Shown piece by piece: positions 55,001 through 63,428 of a stretch of DNA of 64,000 bases; the first letter of the stretch is position 1; every line of letters begins with the position of its first letter. The notes under the pieces are model-generated. The model did not search any database. It saw only the letters and a program-made list of their open reading frames with translations, and had not been told where the DNA came from. The DNA lies in NCBI GenBank assembly GCA_947259885.1, contig CAMYNW010000009.1, positions 62,001 through 126,000 on the forward strand, written 5' to 3'. Made by a program: the position numbers and the translations under genes. The stretch comes from an uncultured Gammaproteobacteria bacterium. GTDB taxonomy: Bacteria; Pseudomonadota; Gammaproteobacteria; Arenicellales; Poriferihabitantaceae.

Positions 55001-55432
55001 ATGCGCCTGGGGGTAGCCAAAATACGCCAGCAGACCATCGCCCATATATCTGGCGACAAAACCCTCATAACGTTCAATAGCTTGTTTGCAGGCATCCTGG
55101 TACTCAAGCGTGATCAAGCGTAAATCCTCTGGATCGAGAACCTGGGTCAGCTCGGTCGAACCCACTAAATCACAGAACATCACCGTTAATTGACGACGCT
55201 CAGCCTCGGATTCACTCCCAGGTTCTATTGTTGTTAAATTTGATTTCTGAGAGAGCTGCTTGGCGGTATTTAATATCCGTTTGCGAGGCCCAAGAGGAAT
55301 GCCTAGTTCTTTTAAATCGCTATCCGTCAGGTGTTCAAGGTCTTCGAGCTCGACCTGTTCCTGTTCGAACAGAGGGACAAACTCGCCGAGACCAAGCTGA
55401 TCCAGCCATTGCGCCACACCTTGTGACATCAA
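52079..55432 (-). CDS. Giant regulator: SAM domain, class III cyclase, AAA/STAND ATPase, TPR
   Basis: A 1117-residue paralogue of the protein at 11378-14734. Residues 1-62 form a sterile alpha motif domain (VAQWLDQLGLGEFVPLFEQ, LEHLTDSDLKELGI), replacing the zinc ribbons. The cyclase domain (about 78-270) keeps both metal aspartates at the same positions, Asp88 (VMFCDLVGSTEL) and Asp132 (YMGDGLLAYFGYP). The P-loop ATPase follows (SGEAGIGKSHIT; LLIIFEDLHWIDP), and the second half is TPR-like. SAM domains mediate protein oligomers, so the cyclase may be regulated by assembly. It converges with the methyltransferase gene and is separated from LodB by 217 bases. Confidence 0.85.
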   Translation of the reverse strand: MMSQGVAQWLDQLGLGEFVPLFEQEQVELEDLEHLTDSDLKELGIPLGPRKRILNTAKQLSQKSNLTTIEPGSESEAERRQLTVMFCDLVGSTELTQVLDPEDLRLITLEYQDACKQAIERYEGFVARYMGDGLLAYFGYPQAHEDDAVRALSAGLDVVTSIKNLEQNLERPAGVELGVRVGIATGFVVVGDLIGEGVSKENAVVGETPNLAARLQGLAEPNTVVIGDKSQQLAGGRFKYEDMGKNLVKGIAEPVQVWRVVGSAKIESHFEALHKKTRSKLVGREIEVSLLKDRWQQAKSGEGQVIQLSGEAGIGKSHITQSLIKSLIADEFTRLTFQCSPYHLNTSLHPVIERIRRGADIQLTDSPAKKLVKLESILDQTGSDIEDVVPLFAALLSIPLEDRYPELDLNPERQKEKTMQVMAAQLEKLSHHKPLLIIFEDLHWIDPTSFEFLESLVERAQNLRILLITTFRPDFAPRWSSYTHITALTLNRFSRAKVFDMIKGVTGGKPFSPDLVEAIVEKTDGVPLFVEELTKTILESDILIEESDQFVISGLLESLSIPITLYDSLMARLDRLGKVKEVAYMASVIGREFNFDLLNVISPLSDEELMWSLEQLVDAELIFQTSRALPQNYIFKHALVQDAAYSSLLKTTRQKLHGRIGEALEQQDSEISLVSPELLAYHYTEARMLSVAIKYWFEAGNRAITRSANLEAVANFKKGLKLIADQPVSDEWLEWEMDFQLALSGALAATAGYAADETAETCQRAQELCRKVGDVKKLFRALYAVWSLYYIRPDQEKALELAQEFKSLAENEHESDQLVAAYSAVGHTCTTMGRYAQARAHFDKAIELYDPEQDLSLAIKYGEHPGIGSKIVRSTVDWMMGFPNTAVQSAENNLEEAKLISHPNTIAWAGVTLAMVHKDCRDQQMTRKYSEEVISYTTEHSIPYWRAMALDFLGWTMVDRGDIAAGMNCIEEGLEASLATGSRMRVPDFLSVLALGHLKNDQPDLGLAKIDEAMKVISETGERWNEVNIYCIKGRLLKSKSLLDEAESAFLEGINIAKQQSAKSYELRITTQLALLMYEQGKNEVARHVLEPVYSWFTEGFENRDQKDARALLQKLT

Positions 55433-55649
55433 CCTTCCTCGGTTAAACGCTGAAAAGCGCTATATCGCATTTCAAAATAGTCGGTTTGTGATTTTAGCGG
55501 CACATCACTGTTTCAGACAGATAAGATTCCATTAGCAAGTCTCTAAAGTCAGCAACCTGATAGTCTTCGAACTCAAGCAGACTGACATGTTCTTGTGAAA
55601 GCTTTCGCAGTGATACTGATCCTATTGTAACCTTCAATACTGATCCAGA

Positions 55650-57002
55650 TTAACAAGCATCAATAATTTTAAGAACCTTAGTTTCAACCAGGCGCTGGAT
55701 CGCTTCGATAATCCGCCTGGGCGTCACCCCCAATGGATCAAGACGACGGACCGCGTTAGCTACCACACTGCTTAACTGGGTGCCGCCTTTACATTCTGTG
55801 ATAATTTGATCAATCTCTTCACGAGGGAGAAGTTTGTTCCGCATCCTATTGTGAACCTTGCAAGACCTTTCAGTCGTTATATAGGCTTCCGGGTCAATTA
55901 AAATAGGACTGTTTCGGCGTTTCCAGTAAGTGTTATCTTTCCAGCGACCCTCCGTCGAATAATACATGCGGCGCCCGTTTAGATAGTTTTCATATTCCCG
56001 ACGAGAATGAACCGAGTAACTCTGACCAATCTGACCGGATAGATAATCCACGGCGACTTGCGCCGAAGAGATACCTGATCGGAGAGCATTAACAATTCCC
56101 GACGATGTCAAAGGATCGAAAGTTGCGGCCGAATCCCCGGCGGCGACCCAACCTGCGCCGGCGACCTTATCGAGAAAGCCGCTGGCGGCATTGACTCCGA
56201 AGGTCGAGGAACTCGGCCTCGCAGTGGATATACGATTCTGAATATGATTTGTCTGTGCGAGCAAATCACACCAAACAGGGACAGAAAGAAATGCACCACG
56301 GCGGGCAAGATCACCATCCGTCATCAATACAACAATGGTCCTTGCTTCTGGAATCGAAGCACAATACCACCATCCGATGGACACTGCCTCTATCATGGCG
56401 TAACCATGCGTAAACTTGCTCTCACCCTCGTATATCCTGGCAATACCAATCTGACAGTCGATGCGCACGCGGCGCGCGTTCTGGCGTCTGGCGAACGCGG
56501 CCCGTCTGCCAGTCGCATCAATAACAAATCGTGCTTTGATTTGATGATGCTCAGGCGAGCCTGAAGACCGAAGTATTCTGAGGTCCCAATGATTCTTGCT
56601 GCGTTTGGCTGATGCCACTCGCATGCCATGTAACACCTCGGCGCCTCGATCCTTGGCCAAGTTACTCAACTGCAAATCAAATTGCGCACGATCAAGATGC
56701 CAGCCGGGCCCCTGCGCATCAGTAAAAAAATCGCGATAGCCCAGTGATGCAGATCCCCAGCTGGAGGCGACGCCATCGGCTCTGTTATGGCCACGCTCGA
56801 GCACATCGGCGGCGTCTAATTTTTCTAACGTGGGCTGTATTACTGGAGAGACAGTCTCCCCTATGGTAAACGTGGATGGCAACATCCGGTCGATTAATAT
56901 CACATGCTCACATCCCAATTGAGCCAGCCTGATTGCTGCGGCAGAGCCAGCCGGGCCCGCCCCGAGAACAGCAACATCTACGTTACGAGGAAGGGCCCTC
57001 AT
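55650..57002 (-). CDS. LodB-like FAD flavoprotein (quinoprotein maturase)
   Basis: A 450-residue flavoprotein with the FAD motif VAVLGAGPAGSAAAIRLAQLG at the N-terminus and the halogenase/geranylgeranyl-reductase-like lead GETVSPVIQPTLEKL. GDSAATFDPLTSSGIVNALRSG is the second FAD segment (G-D-S/A-A..D-P..G-x-G). An extra helical C-terminal region (about 365-450) follows. Proteins of this family (LodB, GoxB) are needed to build the cysteine tryptophylquinone cofactor in LodA-type oxidases, and no independent catalytic reaction is established. The gene's start overlaps the LodA-like gene's end by 20 bases, so the partner assignment is secure. It may lack the full halogenase active site. Confidence 0.85.
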   Translation of the reverse strand: MRALPRNVDVAVLGAGPAGSAAAIRLAQLGCEHVILIDRMLPSTFTIGETVSPVIQPTLEKLDAADVLERGHNRADGVASSWGSASLGYRDFFTDAQGPGWHLDRAQFDLQLSNLAKDRGAEVLHGMRVASAKRSKNHWDLRILRSSGSPEHHQIKARFVIDATGRRAAFARRQNARRVRIDCQIGIARIYEGESKFTHGYAMIEAVSIGWWYCASIPEARTIVVLMTDGDLARRGAFLSVPVWCDLLAQTNHIQNRISTARPSSSTFGVNAASGFLDKVAGAGWVAAGDSAATFDPLTSSGIVNALRSGISSAQVAVDYLSGQIGQSYSVHSRREYENYLNGRRMYYSTEGRWKDNTYWKRRNSPILIDPEAYITTERSCKVHNRMRNKLLPREEIDQIITECKGGTQLSSVVANAVRRLDPLGVTPRRIIEAIQRLVETKVLKIIDAC

Positions 57003-58725
57003 TACGGGGCAAATTACGTTCTACTTCTATCAAGTCGGGTTGACCACCGCTCCCGACATCAAATACAAATCCGAGCTCGGCCCACTTCTCCACCATATCC
57101 AAATCCTTTGGAAACATGAGGTAATCTTCAGCCTTCTGATCAGGGTTGCCGACCCAAGCTCGCATGGTTCGTGCCTCACTACCCTCCTCCGGACGGGCCT
57201 CGGTATAGACCATCCCTGGTCGCTGGGCGGGCCACCACCAGACGAGTTGACTCTGTTCACCATCAATGCGCTCCGCGGAACACTCATTGAAATCTGTTTG
57301 CCAGGGTAATGACATATATTTACACACATCACCGGGCTCAAGACCGACACTTAATTCTGTACCCAGGCTCAATGGATAAGGTAGAGTTTCTTTCGGTCTT
57401 AAGCGGAACGGTTCCATGTAAATATGTGGATTACGACTTACCCATGTCATTTCGATACCAGGGGAAAAGGCGCCTCCCACACAGTTCTTCAATGTTGCCT
57501 CGGTTAAAACTTGGCCTGGATCTGGTGTAGCGGACTTGTCATTTTTGAATTTGTCGTCGGCCCATTGTGACAGCATAAAGTACTGGGTATCGGTCAACTT
57601 AAGATACTTTTCTGATCGCTCACTATCTATGGTAGCGACGTCGCCTGCTAACCGAGGCATCAACGCCTCAAACGTGTTTTGCTTATTTGGCGGTCTAATC
57701 ACGCTTAGACAACTCTGCCGTAGCTTGTTGTATTTCGGATCAGGATTGCCGAGTTTGTCAAAATCAAACTGGTGCAAAGTCTGAACGATATCAACCACGT
57801 ATGGATACCTGGATACCCGATCAAAAATCGGACGTACCTCCGTCTCCCAATCGGGCGTATAGTCGTAATTCCATACAGATTGATGGAATATATCTGGCCG
57901 CAGTTTCATCTCACGGACGACGACGTCGAACATCGTATCGTAAAGTGTCACCAAATTAACAACCTGTGGTGCATATGCCGGCGGAGCAGTAATCACCCAA
58001 GCGGACACAGCGGGAATTTGTGTGCCATCATCGAGCTCAATAGTCGCTTTCACCGGGCCGTCTGAGGTGTCGTCCCACCAGCCATCGTTGTTGAAATAGT
58101 TTTCCGTTTTGGGCGGCGACTGAACCGTTCCAGAATGGCCATAACCACCGATAAATAGCAGACGTCCGTGTTGATCTGTTTGACACTCGCCCAAGGTATC
58201 AATCTGTGCGGGTGCCAAATTAGTCGGTGGAAAGGTCATTTGATAGCCGTCGGCGTCTGATTTTCGGTCGAATTCCTTGGTCTGACCAGGCCCGTCGAGA
58301 ATTCGAGGTCCCGGATCAATAATCATTTTCTGGCGCTCGAGAGGATCAGTAACATTTTGATTTCTAAGTGCATGGTTGGAAGCGTAACCTTGCTGTCCAT
58401 TACCAGGTTCAAAGGTATACCAAACCGCTTTCTTATTCGCTGGATGTATAGTCCAGATAATACGGCGCACATTATTAGTTTGGGCTGTTACCTCTTCTAT
58501 AGCGCTGCCGTCTGGATCACATTTAAATACGCGAAATCGGGCTGCCTGTCGGCGCATTTTCCCCACTTTGTCCCGAAAATCTTTTGGCTCAAATTTCTTT
58601 TCTGCAGCATCGGATAGGATTGGTAAGCCGCCCGTTGTCTCCGGGCCGATGTAAAACTCATCGCTGTTACCTACTCGGGAAATACCAATACTGGGAAAGA
58701 CTTTATATTGATAATCTTTTTTCAT
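56983..58725 (-). CDS. LodA-like cysteine-tryptophylquinone amino-acid oxidase
   Basis: A 580-residue LodA-family quinoprotein. The N-terminus reads YKVFPSIGISRVGNSDEFYIGPE, a reliable family mark. NCVGGAFSPGIEMTW (Cys415) and the WWWPAQRPG run (Trp496-498) correspond to the cysteine and tryptophan cross-linked into the CTQ cofactor in LodA; which of the three Trp is used is not certain. No classical signal peptide is visible, as in other members, which are secreted by an unclear route or stay cytosolic. Known members oxidise L-lysine at the epsilon-amino group or glycine, releasing H2O2 with antibacterial effect. The overlapping LodB-like gene is the expected maturase. The 580-residue length is shorter than LodA itself (726). 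Confidence 0.85.
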   Translation of the reverse strand: MKKDYQYKVFPSIGISRVGNSDEFYIGPETTGGLPILSDAAEKKFEPKDFRDKVGKMRRQAARFRVFKCDPDGSAIEEVTAQTNNVRRIIWTIHPANKKAVWYTFEPGNGQQGYASNHALRNQNVTDPLERQKMIIDPGPRILDGPGQTKEFDRKSDADGYQMTFPPTNLAPAQIDTLGECQTDQHGRLLFIGGYGHSGTVQSPPKTENYFNNDGWWDDTSDGPVKATIELDDGTQIPAVSAWVITAPPAYAPQVVNLVTLYDTMFDVVVREMKLRPDIFHQSVWNYDYTPDWETEVRPIFDRVSRYPYVVDIVQTLHQFDFDKLGNPDPKYNKLRQSCLSVIRPPNKQNTFEALMPRLAGDVATIDSERSEKYLKLTDTQYFMLSQWADDKFKNDKSATPDPGQVLTEATLKNCVGGAFSPGIEMTWVSRNPHIYMEPFRLRPKETLPYPLSLGTELSVGLEPGDVCKYMSLPWQTDFNECSAERIDGEQSQLVWWWPAQRPGMVYTEARPEEGSEARTMRAWVGNPDQKAEDYLMFPKDLDMVEKWAELGFVFDVGSGGQPDLIEVERNLPRNEGPSS

Positions 58726-59131
58726 GAATTAATTATTCTCCCGCTATGATGTTGTAGTAACAATTATCAGACATGATTGTGGCAAGCTAATCATCAATTC
58801 AAATTGATGCCGTAAACTTCCTACTATCCAGATCATTGTTATATTAAAAACCATCAAAGAATACAAGATTTTCGATTCAAGAAATCGGGTCATCTACAAT
58901 TTTAACGCGATGTAGTTTTTCAATCTGACTCCTGCATCAAATTAGCACATCAGACTAGCATATTATTGATCATCCACCATGAATCACTTCCTTTATGGAA
59001 AAAATCCCTTCCTGTCATAGTTCCCACTTAAGGAAAACACTATTGAGAAAATTCAACCAGTTTAAGAGGCTGATAAAATAGCGCAAATTATCTATCCGAG
59101 TTAACCTGTTTAAGAAACCAAGGTAAACAAT
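58726..59131. promoter_or_regulatory. AT-rich divergent spacer between LodA-like and dipeptidase genes
   Basis: A 406-base AT-rich region between divergent genes, containing the promoters for the quinoprotein operon and the dipeptidase gene. A purine stretch (AAGG, 59121-59124) stands a few bases before ATG 59132. I found no coding frame or named motif. Confidence 0.4.
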
Positions 59132-60799
59132 ATGTGCACAACAATGATAGTCACCAGGGGCGCAAATGTGGACGGCTCCATGATCGTAACCCATTCTGAT
59201 GATGACGAATTATCCGATCAGCGCCTGATCTTCGTACCTGCTGCGACGCATCGAAAAGACAGCAAGCGACAGATCATGAAGGAAGATTACCCTTTCCCAA
59301 GGATGGTGACCGACAAGCGAGGACCCGGATACAACACACCTGGATGGCCATCGACCAAGCCTATTGGGTCGATACCACAAGTTAAGCATACATACGCCTA
59401 TTTTGACGGCAACTACGGCATCATGAACGAGCATAACTTGATGATGGGAGAATGCACCAACGGCGCCAATTATGAGCCAGAATTTGTTTCAAAAGAACAA
59501 GCGAAAAAAGAAAAAAGAGCGATGCGGCTATTTTATAGCTCTGAATTAAGTCGCATTGCACTTGAGCGTTGTAAAAATGCACGGCAAGCGGTAGAACTCA
59601 TGGGCAAGCTGATTGATCAGTATGGGTACTATTCAACCGGTGAAACATTGCTGGTTGCCGATCAGCAAGAAGCCTGGGTTTTTGAAATGTGCGCACTTCC
59701 TGACGAACAGTATCATAGTGCCTGGGTTGCGCAGAAAGTTCCGGATGGGGATGTTTTTGTCGCTGCGAATACTTTTCGGATCCGTGTGATTAACAAAGAT
59801 AACGAAGATCAGCTCTTTTCGAAACACCTTTTCCCAGGAACCAAAAAAATTGGATGGTGGCGTCCTGAAGAAGGTGATTTAGATTGGTTACAAACTGTTA
59901 GTCCTGGGGAGTACGCGCACCCTTATTATTCTCTCCGAAGAATCTGGAGAATTTTTGACCGAATTAACCCAGATCTCGGTTTGAGCCCCTGGGTGACTGA
60001 TACTTATACTACTTACTATCCGTTTTCATTGAAGCCCAAGTCCAAAATAAAGCTCGAGCAAATCTTTGACCTTTATCGTGATCATTATGAAGGAACCGAA
60101 TTTGATCTGACTAAGGGCATCGCTGCGGGCCCCTATGGCGATCCGCATCGTTTCGTTGGCCCCTACGATGGCAACCAAAATGACAACAGTGAAGCAAGCG
60201 GATATGGGGCATGGGAACGAGCAATCTCTGTGTATTACCAAGGTTACACATTCGTGTGCCAGGCTCGCGCTGCTGATGTGAACATTCCCAGCGTAGCAAA
60301 TGGCATTCTCTGGTTTGCACCGGATGTTTCATATACCAGCGTATTCGTTCCGTTTTACGCCAACAGCTCCGATCTGCCTTGGTCTTTTCAAAATGGCAAT
60401 ACACGCACATTTGACCGCGAATCCGCTTGGTGGGTTTTTGACTTTGTTGCTAATTGGGCCAGACTCAATTTTCAACGTATTTGTAATGTCGACATCGTAC
60501 CGCTCCAGAAGAAACTGGAGGCTAGGGCATTTGACAATGTAGCCAAGACTGATAGAAAGATTTTAGCCAGACCTGATCACGCCGTGGAAATTGCCACGCA
60601 GTTTGGCATTGAACACGCTGGCGAGGTGCTGGAAAACTGGTGGCATCTGGCAGAACTATTAATTGCGAAATACTCAGATGGTTACATCAATAAGCCAGCA
60701 ATGGATAGAGAATATGCAGTTGATATTGGCTACCCCGCGCATTGGCTTGCGAGCACGAATTATTATCAGGGCCCGATAAGTTATCGAATGAAACCGTAA
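59132..60799 (+). CDS. Peptidase C69 family dipeptidase (U34/PepD-like)
   Basis: A 555-residue N-terminal-nucleophile peptidase. The start MCTTMIVTRGANVDGS places the catalytic Cys at position 2, exposed once Met is removed, exactly as in C69 dipeptidases. NHSD-like VTHSDDDELSDQ, YAYFDGNYGIMNEHNLMMGECTNGA, LVADQQEAWVFEMC and FVAANTFRIRVI are the family's core motifs. No signal peptide or propeptide precedes Cys2, so maturation probably needs only methionine removal. Members cleave small dipeptides with broad specificity. It is followed by the pepsin gene 91 bases later in the same direction, suggesting a peptide-degradation pair. Confidence 0.9.
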   Translation: MCTTMIVTRGANVDGSMIVTHSDDDELSDQRLIFVPAATHRKDSKRQIMKEDYPFPRMVTDKRGPGYNTPGWPSTKPIGSIPQVKHTYAYFDGNYGIMNEHNLMMGECTNGANYEPEFVSKEQAKKEKRAMRLFYSSELSRIALERCKNARQAVELMGKLIDQYGYYSTGETLLVADQQEAWVFEMCALPDEQYHSAWVAQKVPDGDVFVAANTFRIRVINKDNEDQLFSKHLFPGTKKIGWWRPEEGDLDWLQTVSPGEYAHPYYSLRRIWRIFDRINPDLGLSPWVTDTYTTYYPFSLKPKSKIKLEQIFDLYRDHYEGTEFDLTKGIAAGPYGDPHRFVGPYDGNQNDNSEASGYGAWERAISVYYQGYTFVCQARAADVNIPSVANGILWFAPDVSYTSVFVPFYANSSDLPWSFQNGNTRTFDRESAWWVFDFVANWARLNFQRICNVDIVPLQKKLEARAFDNVAKTDRKILARPDHAVEIATQFGIEHAGEVLENWWHLAELLIAKYSDGYINKPAMDREYAVDIGYPAHWLASTNYYQGPISYRMKP

Positions 60800-60890
60800 A
60801 GAGAGCATGTATTTATGTTGTGATTAAGAATCGAGCAATCCTTAAGGCATTTAGCACCAGGCAGCAGATGAAAACCACAGGCCATTTATC

Positions 60891-62060
60891 ATGAAGAAGG
60901 TTATCAGAAAAAGATCCTTAAAAATAAGCATCACAAATAACTATGCTGACGGATGCTATACCGCACCGGTTTACGTGGGCAGCCAGAGAACGCCTGTCAA
61001 CGTGTTCCTTGATACTGGCAGCAGCACCCTGGCAATAAGCCAAAATCATTACCACGCTGATAAAGACAGATACTTAAAGCCGACCCATTATGCCCAACAT
61101 ACTGCATATCTGGATGGCAGCTATTGGACCGGGGCAGTAATCAACACACGCCTGGCAGTTCGACACAATAGGGAAGCAATAAAATTCAACGGGGTTAATA
61201 TTGCAACTATTGACCACCAGAAAAGTATGTTTAGTCCTCATATGCAGGGCATCCTCGGGCTAGCCTATAAAGATATCAACTATGCTTATATTTTTAAAAA
61301 GCCCACCTGGCCCGATTACAATCATAAAAATATTGAGAAGCGCCCGTACACTGAGATTGCACCGTATTTTACCCAGCTAGAGGAAAACGGCACATTGCCT
61401 AATAAATTTTCACTCTATACCTTGCGCTCTGAACTGCACTACGGCAATAGGCCATTAGATAAAGATCCCTTAAATCAAGGTTACCTAGTGCTTGGCGGAG
61501 GCGAAGAATATAGATCACTTTATGACGGAGATTTTTTACAGGCAAAAATTCAGCATGATTATTATTACAATACCCATATCAGCTCGGTTCGAGTAGGCAA
61601 TTCAAAGCCCGTTAAGGTCGGGCGACCATTATCGTCGAGCGGTCTTTACTCCAATTCAATCGTCGACAGTGGAACCAGCACTATCTGTTTTCCCACTTGG
61701 TTGCATAAAAAGATAATTGACCAGTTTCACGCAATCAATCCAAATTACATCAAAGCGATTTATCAGTCTGCAACATACGATAATATCAAGCTGAGTCCGG
61801 CGACGATTAAAACGTGGCCTGATATTTATTTCACTATGGAAGGGCTCGAAGGGAACGATATTGAACTATGCGTCAAACCCCAAACATACTGGCAGGCCAA
61901 CTGCACTCAGGACGGAGTTGCATATTTTGCGATTGATAGTGAATCTGAGAACCAAACCATATTGGGGCTGCCTTTTATAAACAACTATTACACTATTTTT
62001 GACCGTTCCGCACGGAACGGAATTGGCACCATTAAATTCGCAACTCCCAAAGCTCCCTGA
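60891..62060 (+). CDS. Bacterial pepsin-like aspartic protease (family A1)
   Basis: A 389-residue two-lobed aspartic protease. FLDTGSSTLAIS gives catalytic Asp41 with the D-T-G-S-S motif, and SIVDSGTSTICFP gives Asp259 with D-S-G-T-S, the canonical pair. The flap is YLDGSYWTG, with Tyr73 in the place of pepsin Tyr75. GILGLAY (120-126) and LVLGGGEEY are also typical of A1. There is neither a signal peptide nor a pepsin prosegment: the fold starts near residue 20, as in shewasin-type bacterial pepsins, so it is probably intracellular or exported by another route. A1 enzymes are almost entirely eukaryotic, making this a rare bacterial example. It follows the C69 dipeptidase gene. Confidence 0.85.
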   Translation: MKKVIRKRSLKISITNNYADGCYTAPVYVGSQRTPVNVFLDTGSSTLAISQNHYHADKDRYLKPTHYAQHTAYLDGSYWTGAVINTRLAVRHNREAIKFNGVNIATIDHQKSMFSPHMQGILGLAYKDINYAYIFKKPTWPDYNHKNIEKRPYTEIAPYFTQLEENGTLPNKFSLYTLRSELHYGNRPLDKDPLNQGYLVLGGGEEYRSLYDGDFLQAKIQHDYYYNTHISSVRVGNSKPVKVGRPLSSSGLYSNSIVDSGTSTICFPTWLHKKIIDQFHAINPNYIKAIYQSATYDNIKLSPATIKTWPDIYFTMEGLEGNDIELCVKPQTYWQANCTQDGVAYFAIDSESENQTILGLPFINNYYTIFDRSARNGIGTIKFATPKAP

Positions 62061-62195
62061 GTTTTACTGGGATTGCAGTCAAAAGTCAGAGTGGAGATCT
62101 ATCTGATTCTTCCTAAACCATTAAATCTCTATTGCGACCCCTAATACGGGAGAGAAATAACAGTGCATTCTAAGACCTAAAACAGATTCACCTTT

Positions 62196-63428
62196 TCAAT
62201 TCGCAACCGCAATTGCACGACCCATCTCGTAAAATGTATCTAACTTAGCGGTAAATTTTATTACTTTGGGGCGGAAAATTAGACAGTGAGTCGAACCTCC
62301 GAACTGGAATGTGCCAAGTTCTTCACCTTTCTTGATTCGATAACCAGATTTTATTTTTGGATCAATCAAACACGAAGATATTTCAACCATGCCTACGGGC
62401 ATTACACACATTAGACCAATTACCGGATCGTCAGCCTCAATGAATATCATTGCTCTGGTCTGAACGTGCGCGACGTATTCCTCAGAATACCCTTGCGCCG
62501 TGGGGTCCTCTCCAACCGCTGTATCCTGGCTGAAATACAACCCATCTTTAACGTAAGCCTTCTTAATCACTCCATTCACTGGGCTATGCCAGCGATGATA
62601 ATTGAAAGGATTGAGGTACGCCTGAAAAATTGAACCACCAACGAACTCTTCGACATCGGGATCGTCGGCGAGCATATCATTGAGCGAATACGGTTGTTCC
62701 TTGATCCAGAAGTGTTGAAACTTTTTAATGTTATGGGAAATCCTATGGACTGTAGAGTCGCAGGCGCTGGTAATAATTTTGTCGTCTTTTGGCGCTTCAA
62801 TAGGCCGGGCTTTAGGTGCCAGTTTCCTCGAAAAGAAGTCATTCCAGGATTTAAAACCCCAATGCTCTGCGTCTTCCTTATAACGATAAGTTGACATTTT
62901 CAGTTGATCTCGCGCATCGCTGCACATCCACCCTTTGTCACTGCTATTCAATACATAAAGAGAATCTGCACTATTTAAAAATTCTGCCCAGACAAAAAGC
63001 AGTTTTTGAAACATTCTATTGATTTTTTCATTGCGATAAGCCGCAAATCCGGCAGGGTTACCCATGGTCCAAACTACAATCGCTGACATCGGACAACCTA
63101 CCAGCGCGGTTTTATTGTATTCCGGAGCACGCGTTAAAACTGCCTCCAGTAGTTGCAACAAATCTTCACTATTTTTAATGCGATGATTTTTATGCCTCAC
63201 TGGAATCTGGTCAATCATCTTGGCCACATACATCCTGACTACCGTATCTTCATAAAGCAGTTCACGAAACTCTTGAATGACGGCCTTAACCTTTTTCTTG
63301 TACTTTTTTGGCCCCTTGTGCTTCGCCAAATGGCCATGCCATTCAAGTAGCGATTCGATATCATTGGTCAGCCACTGGTTAAATGCTCCAGCGGTGGTAA
63401 ACGGGTGGTCTGCAGGAATTTTTTTCAT
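62196..63428 (-). CDS. PsiD/phosphatidylserine-decarboxylase-like pyruvoyl enzyme
   Basis: A 410-residue enzyme of the PSD superfamily. A long N-terminal domain (about 10-160) is of the type found in fungal PsiD-like tryptophan decarboxylases. The catalytic core follows: SACDSTVHR (Asp224), LNPFNYHRWHSPVNG (His278) and FQFGGSTHC, where Gly378-Ser379 is the self-cleavage site that generates the pyruvoyl group. The G-G-S-T form is as in PsiD rather than the L-G-S-T common in true PSD. No membrane segment is visible, against a housekeeping phosphatidylserine role. Decarboxylation of an amino acid to an amine is the best guess. It converges with the pepsin gene (135 bases apart). Confidence 0.8.
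   Translation of the reverse strand: MKKIPADHPFTTAGAFNQWLTNDIESLLEWHGHLAKHKGPKKYKKKVKAVIQEFRELLYEDTVVRMYVAKMIDQIPVRHKNHRIKNSEDLLQLLEAVLTRAPEYNKTALVGCPMSAIVVWTMGNPAGFAAYRNEKINRMFQKLLFVWAEFLNSADSLYVLNSSDKGWMCSDARDQLKMSTYRYKEDAEHWGFKSWNDFFSRKLAPKARPIEAPKDDKIITSACDSTVHRISHNIKKFQHFWIKEQPYSLNDMLADDPDVEEFVGGSIFQAYLNPFNYHRWHSPVNGVIKKAYVKDGLYFSQDTAVGEDPTAQGYSEEYVAHVQTRAMIFIEADDPVIGLMCVMPVGMVEISSCLIDPKIKSGYRIKKGEELGTFQFGGSTHCLIFRPKVIKFTAKLDTFYEMGRAIAVAN

Noticed and set aside
62196..63428. Reading the decarboxylase as the housekeeping phosphatidylserine decarboxylase.
   Set aside because: It has a long soluble N-terminal domain, no membrane-binding helices, and a G-G-S-T site in place of L-G-S-T.
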